Shown piece by piece: positions 36,501-43,900 of a stretch of 64,000 nt of DNA. Origin of the DNA: Solea solea (taxonomy: Eukaryota; Chordata; Actinopteri; Pleuronectiformes; Soleidae); NCBI RefSeq assembly GCF_958295425.1, contig NC_081146.1, positions 25,241,316 to 25,305,315 on the forward strand. Direction: 5' to 3'. The translations under genes were made by a program, and so were the position numbers. Position 1 is the first letter of the stretch, and each line of letters opens with the position of its first letter. The notes beneath the pieces were generated by a model that was not told where the DNA came from, did no database searches, and saw only the letters and a program-made list of their open reading frames with translations.

Positions 36501-37256
36501 AAACATTTGGCAAATTATTGTGACCCAAAAAACACTATAAATACTTTATTTTGTGCATGTTAAGTAGGGGTGGGAATCACCAGAGACACCACAACACTAC
36601 ATTATCTTATATTGTGATATACTCACTAACGAGAGTGAGCATTTGGCACCATCTAGTGGACTGAAACGTCAATTTTTTTAATGCTAATGTTTAGTTTATT
36701 TGTAACATTGGTTAAACAAATATATGCTAAAGAAAATCCACATAATATCACCACGCAATTTTTTTTAGTGTTCGGGGGTTGGGAAACCTCTGCTAAATCA
36801 TCTGGGGACCCAAAACACATCTCCCATGACCTACCTGTGGGTCCCCAACCCAGTCTTTGAGAGCCACCTGTATCTTATATTGTGACATACTCACAACATC
36901 TCTAGTGAGTGAATACTGAAACGTGAATTGTTTTTTATGCTAATCCACACAAAGTTAAATGTTTATTTGTACCACCAATTAAACAAGTTTATACTATTTT
37001 TTTTTTTTTTAATAATATTGCAATATTTCGCTGTATCGATTCACAACCCACTCTTTGAGAACCACATGAAGCAGATTTAACTCACCCTTGCTTCTTTCCA
37101 CCTCAAGCAGGTCTCAACTGATTCTCTCACTGGTTTTCTTTTTCCGGTTTGCTATCAAAACATAAATACGTGTTTTAAAATAAAATACAGTATAGAGACA
37201 AAACATAGCTAAAACAGTGTTAGCCAGCTAATGTTGTGTTAAAGTTGTCTCACCAT
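27453..37256 (-). CDS. efhb: EF-hand domain family member B (13 coding exons)
   Basis: EFHB/CFAP21 is known as a calcium-binding microtubule inner protein of axonemal doublets and has been linked to store-operated calcium entry. Coding segments in transcript order: 37256-37254, 37151-37086, 36001-35864, 35309-35147, 34518-34408, 33401-33278, 33180-33142, 33037-32976, 32884-32730, 31683-31476, 30483-30244, 29526-29345, 27599-27453. They total 1638 nt: 545 residues plus TGA, with every phase agreeing. One canonical EF-hand loop ([12 protein letters not shown], 322-333) follows a degenerate one ([12 protein letters not shown], about 286-297), and a third degenerate one lies near the C-terminus (HPDGEV). 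Proline motifs recur: NPPKKT (75-80), PPKT (133-136), NPPPRT (475-480). Mammalian EFHB is about 830 aa; the long N-terminal part is absent here. Assignment also rests on the rab5a neighbour. Confidence 0.93.
27971..28684 (+). repeat. 84-bp higher-order satellite of three 28-bp subunits
   Basis: Lies in the last efhb intron. Each 84-bp period consists of three 28-bp subunits that all begin GCTGATGA: one continuing CATTGCTAACTTGTGTCTAA, one CATTGCTAATTTGCGTCGTA, one TGGCGTAAAACTGCGACACG. The third type occurs seven times at 84-bp spacing. The right end decays into shorter, more divergent units (28560-28684). Confidence 0.9.
29345..29526 (-). CDS. efhb: efhb coding exon 12
   Basis: 182 nt, residues 437-497. 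Contains [20 protein letters not shown] and [20 protein letters not shown], echoing the NPP motif of exon 4. Acceptor CTCTCAATAG, donor CAGGAG|GTACAC. Confidence 0.92.
29741..30110. repeat. Possible GGGCTGGGTATCG miniature element
   Basis: Starts TTAGGGCTGGGTATCG and closes near AAAATCGATTTTC and AACCCAG. In the efhb intron between exons 11 and 12. It contains a CTCF-like word, CCAGCAGAGGGTGC, at 29872-29885. The right end is unsure. Confidence 0.4.
30244..30483 (-). CDS. efhb: efhb coding exon 11 (low-complexity linker)
   Basis: 240 nt, residues 357-436 plus one base. Ser/Pro/Glu-rich linker ([15 protein letters not shown]), then [20 protein letters not shown]. Acceptor CATTTTCAG, donor GGCAG|GTGAGT. 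Confidence 0.9.
30585..30970 (+). mobile_element. tRNA-derived SINE with intact A and B boxes
   Basis: tRNA-like head with A box TAGTGGTTAGC (30601-30611) and B box GGTTCGAGCCC (30639-30649). The body contains the common fish SINE wording (CATGTTCTCC, CTCCGGCTTCCTCCCACAG, GGGTGTACCCCGCC) and the tail is (TGAC)n. It lies in the efhb intron between exons 10 and 11, antisense to the gene. Long minus-strand frames here are by-products. Confidence 0.85.
31476..31683 (-). CDS. efhb: efhb coding exon 10 (EF-hand pair)
   Basis: 208 nt, residues 288-356 plus one base. It finishes the degenerate EF-hand and carries the canonical loop [12 protein letters not shown] followed by [10 protein letters not shown]. 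Acceptor AATCTGTAG, donor AATG|GTAAGT. Confidence 0.95.
31684..32729 (-). other. efhb: efhb intron between exons 9 and 10
   Basis: 1.05 kb. The word TTAGCTCTAGCATTAGCTTC and its continuation AGGTGAG occur twice, near 32276 and 32639. No other feature seen. Confidence 0.6.
32730..32884 (-). CDS. efhb: efhb coding exon 9
   Basis: 155 nt, residues 236-287. Contains [20 protein letters not shown] and ends [13 protein letters not shown], the start of the first, degenerate EF-hand. Acceptor TTCCACAG, donor CAAG|GTATGA. Confidence 0.92.
32976..33037 (-). CDS. efhb: efhb coding exon 8
   Basis: 62 nt, residues 215-235 plus one base. Contains [20 protein letters not shown]. Acceptor TTTCACAAG, donor TTTG|GTAGGT. 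Confidence 0.9.
33142..33180 (-). CDS. efhb: efhb coding exon 7 (39-nt microexon)
   Basis: 39 nt, residues 202-214 plus two bases ([12 protein letters not shown]). Acceptor GGGAAAAG, donor AGCT|GTAAGT. Small, but its phase matches both neighbours and both splice sites are good. Confidence 0.85.
33278..33401 (-). CDS. efhb: efhb coding exon 6
   Basis: 124 nt, residues 161-201 plus two bases. Contains [20 protein letters not shown]. Acceptor TTGCCACAG, donor ATAC|GTGAGT. Confidence 0.92.
33431..34329. mobile_element. TTAA-target non-autonomous DNA transposon (899 bp)
   Basis: Both ends carry the inverted terminal repeat AGGGGACATATTAT (14 of 14), and TTAA flanks each side (33427-33430 and 34330-34333). 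That is the piggyBac-type target duplication. There is no transposase frame. It lies in the efhb intron between exons 5 and 6 and contains a perfect 53-bp hairpin. Confidence 0.75.
33900..34017. repeat. Perfect 53-bp inverted repeat, 12-nt loop
   Basis: The left arm 33900-33952 is the exact reverse complement of 33965-34017, with spacer 33953-33964. A second short inverted pair overlaps it: GGACAGCACCGCTG near 33859 against CAGCGGTGCTGTCC at 33949-33962. Confidence 0.95.
34408..34518 (-). CDS. efhb: efhb coding exon 5
   Basis: 111 nt, residues 124 (split codon) to 160 plus one base. Contains [20 protein letters not shown]. Acceptor CTTTTCCAG, donor GTCG|GTAAGA. Confidence 0.92.
35147..35309 (-). 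CDS. efhb: efhb coding exon 4
   Basis: 163 nt, residues 70-123 plus one base. Contains [20 protein letters not shown] and [11 protein letters not shown]. Acceptor CCAAACAG, donor AAAG|GTATGT. Confidence 0.9.
35440..35700. repeat. Miniature-element-like repeat with GTGCGTTCCA ends
   Basis: Starts GGTGCGTTCCAGTTGTA and ends TACAAATGGAACACAGCATC, an approximate inverted pair. Pieces of the same family lie at 51688-51790, 56290-56400 and 59862-60235. In an efhb intron. Confidence 0.55.
35864..36001 (-). CDS. efhb: efhb coding exon 3
   Basis: 138 nt, residues 24-69. Acceptor ACCCTTCAG. The stretch [16 protein letters not shown] is typical of EFHB orthologues. The donor GT|CAGT is weak, so the exact 3' edge could shift by a few bases. 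Confidence 0.85.
36567..37053. repeat. Possible miniature elements with GGGTGGGAATC-type ends
   Basis: GGGGTGGGAATCACC at the left and GATTCACAACCC at the right form an approximate inverted pair. Inside, TATTGTGATATACTCAC and its variant recur, suggesting a duplicated or nested element. In the efhb intron between exons 2 and 3. Confidence 0.4.
37086..37151 (-). CDS. efhb: efhb coding exon 2
   Basis: 66 nt, phase 0 at both ends, residues 2-23, basic (starts [10 protein letters not shown]). Acceptor TTTTGATAG, donor AAGG|GTGAGT. Confidence 0.75.
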
Positions 37257-37313
37257 TTTTGAAGTTGTCTGTCTCACTCCTGTTTGTGTTGTGGATGTTA
37301 CTCTCTCACTGGT
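37254..37313 (-). other. efhb: efhb exon with start codon as its last codon
   Basis: 60-nt exon. The acceptor AACAG lies at its high-coordinate end and the donor ATG|GTGAGA at its low end. The only in-frame ATG is the final codon (37256-37254), preceded by AAA, giving a good A at -3. The frame stays open upstream through two exons to a TAA with no earlier ATG, so this is the first possible AUG start of the frame. Confidence 0.7.
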
Positions 37314-37626
37314 CTGTTTGGGGGGGAAACCTAAATGTTATTATAAGTTCACTATTAACCTATGTCGTTAGCTCGTCTATTAGCTCTAATGTCGGCTAGG
37401 TAGCATCGGCTACTTAGCTTACTTGTTTGGAGAATGCTAAATTGATGACATCACGACAAATTCATCCTTTCATCATTTCACGTGCAGTGACAAGTGCGGC
37501 GTTGTTGTTGCTGTTCTACGCGTAAAATAAGTCTCCTTATGTATATATATATATAATATATATCGCTATGTTTTTATGATGATTAAAACTTGTCTCACTC
37601 GGTATAGCGTAACATGAGAGTCTCAC

Positions 37627-37703
37627 CGTCAGTCGCGCTAATTCTTCAATTAACGCACAGGAACAACAGCAGAAACGGGAGCTAGTAAGTCCAAACGTTG
37701 TTT
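37627..37703 (-). other. efhb: efhb 5' UTR exon 2
   Basis: 77 nt between a pyrimidine-rich acceptor (CCCCCTTCATAG) and donor GACG|GTGAGA. It has no ATG in the coding frame, so I call it untranslated. Confidence 0.6.
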
Positions 37704-37769
37704 CTATGAAGGGGGAAAATAAATAAATAAATACATAAATACATTTTGTTAGTTTAAAAGTTAAACTAC

Positions 37770-37860
37770 CTGAGTAGTCTGGGGACAGACGGACGCTGGA
37801 GCTGGTCCTACTGTTTCCTCTCCGTTACTAGGCAACAGCAGTCAAGCTGTCCAGCTCTAA
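37770..37860 (-). other. efhb: efhb 5' UTR exon 1 (right end approximate)
   Basis: Ends at donor ACTCAG|GTAGTT at 37770/37769. It contains the RFX X-box at 37824-37836, so transcription probably starts at or just downstream of that site. The upper boundary is a guess. Confidence 0.5.
37824..37836 (+). promoter_or_regulatory. RFX X-box
   Basis: GTTACTAGGCAAC fits the X-box consensus RYYNYY-N(1-3)-RRNRAC at every defined position. RFX factors drive ciliary genes through this motif, and EFHB/CFAP21 is axonemal, so motif and gene agree. Confidence 0.65.
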
Positions 37861-38269
37861 ACACACACACAACAAACATGGCGCCTGAAAATGGGTATTT
37901 TCAATAAATTAACAGGTTTAAAGTAAAGTTATTTCAAGTAAGGGGTGTTTTATTTAGCTATTTATGTTCCTAGACAATGAGAAAATAATGTTAAAAAACT
38001 GTAAACTGTGAATACAAATCTTTATAAAGTACAATGTGCAAAGAAATACAAGTTTTTCTTATGTATTCTTATTTAAATGCCCTTAAAATGCCTAAGTTAA
38101 TGCAAACAATGGTTACATTCTGTGATTAATTCAGGTGGGTTTGGAACACTCTGTTGTAGGCGGCACTAACTAACACCACCAAAAGATGGCAGTAGTGCAA
38201 CTACATACAGTGCAAGTTACCGTTGAGTTCCCAAAGAAGAAGACGCGACGTCGTCGTCGGCCGATTGTC
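37837..38269. promoter_or_regulatory. Shared head-to-head promoter of efhb and rab5a
   Basis: The 5' exons of efhb (minus) and rab5a (plus) face each other across roughly 430 bp. The rab5a side is CpG-bearing (around 38245-38320); a YY1-like CATGGCGCC sits at 37877-37885 on the efhb side. The middle (37.9-38.15 kb) is AT-rich with no motif I trust. Transcription start sites are inferred. Confidence 0.55.
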
Positions 38270-38516
38270 AGTTCCAGTCATACGATCTGTCATCATCGTT
38301 CGTACGATGCGAAAAGGGAAGTTGAAAGAAGTGGCAGACTGAGGGATACCGCGGAGTCTTAGGAGATCCTACGTTTACAGCTGCTGACCGGGACACACAC
38401 CACACACACGCGTCGCATCTGTGAACACACACACATACACACGGCTGGGGTGTCACCGTTATTATTGTCCCGGAGACCACACTTCTCACGGCTCGCTAGC
38501 TTCCTCCCGCTGCCCG
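38270..38516 (+). other. rab5a: rab5a exon 1, 5' UTR (left end approximate)
   Basis: GC-rich, CpG-containing sequence ending at a consensus donor (CCCG|GTAAGT) at 38516/38517. It precedes exon 2, whose acceptor is at 40741-40742. A non-coding first exon is the usual layout of Rab5A genes. The left end is inferred from the change to CpG-rich sequence near 38.25 kb, not from a seen start site. Confidence 0.6.
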
Positions 38517-40742
38517 GTAAGTCGTAATATTAGCGTTAGCTCGCTGGCTAACGGCTACAGCCTAGGGGCTCCTCCCGATGCGGCTACGGCTACAGCGGCC
38601 GAAACTGAAAGGTTGGGGGGGGTGAACTCGTTAGCATGTAGCAACATAACCTTGTCCGTTTAGTCACCTATAATCACATATCACAGTTTACGCGTTGAAT
38701 GCCCCCGTTTGATCTACACCGATCGATTAACCAGGTCACCTATTTAACGTCATCATGAAAGCTAATGTTAGCCGTAGCTGTCAGTAGCTGTACACACCCA
38801 AACCCGTGTCATCCTGTGTTGTTGTTGATTTTTTTCTTAAAAACGTCATATAAATAAATAAATGAAATGTCACGTCCACGTATTTGCGAATGAGTCCGAG
38901 GTCATTTCTGTCTAAGTTGGATGTAAACGGAGGTGCTAGTTTGGTTTTCATGTGTTAACGCTGACAAGAGATTTGTTTTTGCGGCTAGCTGTTGCTAAGC
39001 TAACAGTGCTAATTTGAAGCCAGTCAGCAACAACAACATAACAGGTTATTTATTATTCGTGGGTAAATGTGTGTCGTAACGCATTTTCGACTTAGTTGTA
39101 AGCATACATTTGTGGCCGATTAAGGCGTTTTATTTTTTTCTACATAAGAGGAATTACAAGAAATTGTAATTTTATATATATATATTTATGTATGTATATA
39201 TATATATATATATATGTATATGTGTGTGTATAATTGAAACTTTAAAATGAGCTATTACGATGATAAACATAAGGCTTATAATAAGCTATTACAATGATAA
39301 ACTCAAGGTTTATTATAAATCTACACATAGATCATTTATTGCTGTGGTTCTCAAACTGTGGTAAAGCACCAGTGGTACGTGAGATTCCTCTGGTGGTACT
39401 TGGAAGGAAATCAGAAATACTGGTTAACCTGGTGTAACCACGGTAAAATTCCCGACAGTGAAGGTTACCATATTAGTTTAAATTGCCATGTTAACCGTGA
39501 TGCATTATCACAGTGGGGAAAACTCACAAGATACACTTTAAGTACAGTTTGTTGTTGTTTTTTTTAAGTTGATTTTGCAGTGTTTCGGTAGGTTATTGGA
39601 TTTTGATTCTATTTTAATATATAATGAACATCATTTAATTAGAATTTTGGTGGATTCGTCTCAATTAATCAGTGTTTTTTCAACGTTTTGAACATGTTTT
39701 AACAATACAGCAGTATTGTTTTCATAATCTATACATCTATCGCCAATTGTTTGATTAATAGATTATTTTTTGGTCTTTAAAACGTCAGAAAAATCAGATA
39801 ACTAATTATTGAATATCAGAATATTTGATGATTTATTTAGCAGTTGATTAATAATCGAGCATTTGCAAAGCCCCACCTAATGTCAACAAAATGTCGGACT
39901 ATGGATGTGTTTCGCTTCTGGGAGTCAAACTGATTAAAATAAATTTGTCCTTTATCAGTCCCACGGGGAAATTTGCTTCTCTGCCACTGAGCAACACCCG
40001 GGGAGCAATGAGGGTTGGGTACCTTTCTCAGGGGTACCTCAGTCCTTTTGTGACTACGTTGAGTTAAATCCATCGGTGTATTTTATTTAATCAAACATTA
40101 TCATATAAAAACGACAGTTTCCAGGGGGTTTGTTACAGTAGATATGAAAGCAGAGGTTCAGATTCCACAATGTTTCTGCCAAACTCCAGTATGTGTTTGT
40201 TCCATACCTGTTCCACTTATTTGCTCAGCTTCTTTATTATTGGCAAACACCAAATGGAGCTGGTATTTGTGAAACTCTTGACGACTTGACACTGCGTTCG
40301 TTATCTGTGCGATTTCAGCGAAAATATTGGAAGAACAACAGGACAACGTAACAGTATAACTCTTCGGATGTACTGATGAATATCTTTAATATTAAGTGTT
40401 TAAATGGTTTAAATAGGGTTTGTTGTACAAGTTTTATGCCCGCTGTGCTCAGCTGTGATTTGTTTTTAAGTGTCCTTACCCAAAGAGAACATGATTATCT
40501 TATTTAGCTCAAGTCATATGATGTGTTTTAGTTTCTGTGTAGCCAGAAGCTGAGCTAAATATTTTAAGCTAATTAATGTTGGTCATTTAATGCTTTTTTT
40601 GTTGTACTCATCATTATTCATAGTTTGAGACAAGAAAATGTCAAAATATGTTTACTTTCGCCAATAAATACCAAATCCTAACATGTTAAAGTCGTCTCCA
40701 CTGACAGTTTTGCTCTCTGTTCTCTCGTCTGTGTCCGTGCAG
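38517..40742 (+). other. rab5a: rab5a intron 1
   Basis: 2.2 kb intron in the 5' UTR. CpG-bearing near the donor, then an AT run at 39173-39220 and two dispersed repeat fragments (39346-39420, 39700-39870). Nothing else recognised. Confidence 0.7.
39346..39420 (+). repeat. Second GGTTCTCAAACTGTGGTA repeat copy
   Basis: In rab5a intron 1. Shares GGTTCTCAAACTGTGGTA and CCTCTGGTGGTAC with 3603-3760. Confidence 0.55.
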
Positions 40743-40978
40743 GTATTTTCTAAAGTTTTCCCGCAGTATCGCAGTAAGTGTCCCAAGAGGAAGAGAGTGG
40801 ACATCGTGTGACATGGCAAGTAGAGGCGGAGCCACACGGCCCAACGGGCCAAACACGGGCAACAAGATCTGTCAGTTCAAACTTGTGCTTTTAGGAGAGT
40901 CGGCGGTGGGAAAGTCGAGTCTTGTACTCCGCTTCGTCAAGGGACAGTTTCACGAATTCCAGGAGAGCACAATCGGAG
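40743..40978 (+). other. rab5a: rab5a exon 2 (5' UTR plus first coding segment)
   Basis: The acceptor TCCGTGCAG ends at 40742. There are 70 nt of UTR, then ATG at 40813. It codes for residues 1-55 and the first base of codon 56, including the P-loop, and ends at donor GAG|GTACGT. Confidence 0.93.
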
Positions 40979-43900
40979 GTACGTATCGTCACACGTCCAT
41001 TTGCAAACACAACCCGTTTATGATTCACCCCAAGCATGGTGTGAAGGAGTGAATACATTGTAAGGAAAAGGGTGGAATAAACACCTTTTACTGACTGCAA
41101 AGAAAAAAATGTACACACTGAGGAAGAGTGGGAGCTTGTTTTACCCAGGAGCTTAAATGTAAGGCCTGATTGACACTGGATATGTGGTCTGTGTGCGTCT
41201 CCCCACAACACCGACACGTTTATGACTTTATTTTCGGATTTATCTACGTAATAAATTAGCACCTGATTTTTATTTACTCGAACGGAGAGAGAGAGAGAGA
41301 GCGAAGCCTTCACTTTTTCCACATTCAGCTGCTACAAAGTAGGGATGCACGATATTGTCGGCATAATGTTGGTATCAGCCGATATTGGCTTTAAAATGTA
41401 TTATAGGGCATCGGTAAACACGCCAAGATCCCTTGATATGTTGGGTGGGCTGCTACCAGGGCTGAACGATATTGAATAAATATCTAATCACAATTATTGT
41501 CATTTTCATTCAAAAAACATTTTAAATGATTACTGTGTGATATTTGTGCAGATCTGTGTGAATCAAAGATGTTCTCTTTGGTCTGTAGAGTAAGATGTGT
41601 ATAAGCCAAGACAATAATTAATTTAAAATGATATGTTTTGGCACATTTTGGTTGTAACAGCATTGTGATTTTGATAAAGACTTTGATTCATTGTTCAGCC
41701 CTAGCTGCTACCTCCTTATCTAATATGGTGGCGCCCTCTACAACAGATAAAATGTAAATAATATAACAAAATACTATGTTAATTTCTCTACAGAAGAGAC
41801 TAAATGAGGTCTGCAGTTGGGAGCAGGGGAAAAACCTGCTCAAGCTATGATCAGATATGGGCACAAATTCCCACAGTAGTTTTAGAAGAGGAATATTTAT
41901 GTTTTTTCTTGTGTTCTCATTCAGCCTAGACATTAAAACTACTGTGAAAGTAGTTTCTCCAACAATTTTTGCTGAAAAATAGGGGAGATGCTGAAACGTA
42001 AAACTCACACATGAAGCATGAGCACATGAGCGGAAAAAATTGAATCCATGTCTGAAAGCAGTGAAGCAGAAAGGGCCTGGTTTATGCCGGACGTGTGCAT
42101 GGCTGAGTGCTGACCGTTTGAACACTTCCAGCTGTGTGAATTCATTATTTGATTCATCAACACACTTGTCTGATTGGTCAGATATGTACCAGTCATTAGT
42201 AAAACTTTGAAAAATGTCTGCCTCAGTGTGAAAAAATGAAAAGCCTGCTCACAATGACCGGATAGAAAATGCAGATAATGTGGACAATGGTGCACAGAGG
42301 CCTTTACTGACACGAGTAGAATTTGTTTAGATCATTATCATGGGGTTCCACAGAAATGGCTGTAACTGAAGTCGGAGTGAAATGAAATAAAAGAGGGTGG
42401 CAAATTCAAACTCTGTGTAATGTGAGTGTAAACGTGTCTGACTTTAGAGAACTGCAGGAATAATTTAAGTAATTTCCCAGAAAACTTCCTGATATAAGTC
42501 GTAGCGTCATTGGCGATCACAGAGTCAGTTAGCGTCTGCCCTAATTTTAGGTTCTTTCTGTGTGGTGACGTAAGCGGACCAGAAAAAGCATGATTAAATC
42601 AAATTCAAAACATCTCACTGATTTTTTTTTTTTTTGTTTCACCTCGGGCGAGAGAGGATTAAGGAAAACACCTATGTGTAAAGATGTCGCCTTTAAATAT
42701 AAACAAGTGTAGCGGTGTGACCAGAAAATATTCACATTTAAGAAGCTGAAAAAAAACAAAACTAATTGAATAATCTCTGCTTTGTAATATTTAAATAAAG
42801 GTACCAAACAAATCAATGTCTGCATTTATAAAAACACATCTCTTAACTTAACAAATATTCAGATCATGGACTTCATGTGTGTTTGCAGAAGTGATGAACT
42901 TTACCAGGTTTCTTGAATGCATCTCATTAGCTGCTACCTTTGAACCCTGCATTAGTTTATGTGCTGGAGTTTAGAATATTTGAATAGCATTTTTGTCACA
43001 AGTGCTCATCCCTGGAAGGCCACCATGGTTCCCTGACGCACTTGGGAAAGAGACTGTTGAGTGAGCGTCCTCCAGTTATTACAATCTGCAGTCTCACAAT
43101 TAAATGTCGCTAATTCCTACACAGTGGAACCTCCTTAAAAAAGAGAAAAAACTAAATGGTACGCTGTGTATCGCCTGATTGCTCCACATAAAACCTGTTT
43201 GATATTACCAGGACTCCATTTTATGTTATTTCCCCGACATGATGCAGCCAAATGTGTGTGTGTGTGTGTGTGTCGTCATCCATGGTCTTAAATTATCAGC
43301 TGACAGTGGAACACTGTGTGCAGCTCAGTTGCTTCAGACCCATTTGTCACCGGCTCCTCTCGCTTTTGTGCCCCTGCAGCTGCCTTCCTGACTCAGACGG
43401 TATGTTTGGACGACACAACAGTCAAGTTTGAAATCTGGGACACAGCTGGTCAGGAGCGCTACCACAGTCTGGCCCCCATGTACTACAGAGGTGCCCAGGC
43501 GGCCATCGTGGTCTATGACATTACAAATGAGGTGAGTCGGGTGCCAGGCTGCGACTGTTGTCGTCACTTAACGACGGCGGAGAAGCCGCGTGTTGTTGTC
43601 AACGACACCACAGTGTGTTGAGTGAAGCCAAAAAAGCAGAAGCTTATTTTTGGGTCTTGTCAAGTCATCGAATGAGTCATGACTCGGCAACACATTGTTC
43701 TGCAGATAAACCACTCTGGATTCCAAAATGGTTAGACATCAAGATACTTGTGATGTGACTGATTTTCAAAGAAACGGTATGTGAAGGTTGTTCCAAAAAC
43801 AGGGAAATCAGCATTAGTGAGAACTTGTGGTGTCACGATCTCGATCTTCTAAAGCGAAGGTGGAATCGAGGATTTAAACAGAGGAGGAAAAAAAACACAG

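Larger units (their letters stand above)
40979..43379 (+). other. rab5a: rab5a intron 2
   Basis: 2.4 kb. Holds a GA run (41285-41302), a repeat fragment (41341-41440), the hAT-like insertion (41457-41703), a repeat core (42715-42765) and the repeat at 43010-43145. The rest is unique AT-rich sequence. Confidence 0.75.

Noticed and set aside
43316..43621. 101-codon plus frame beginning [11 protein letters not shown]
   Set aside because: Only 43380-43531 is real rab5a exon; the rest is intron read through on both sides.
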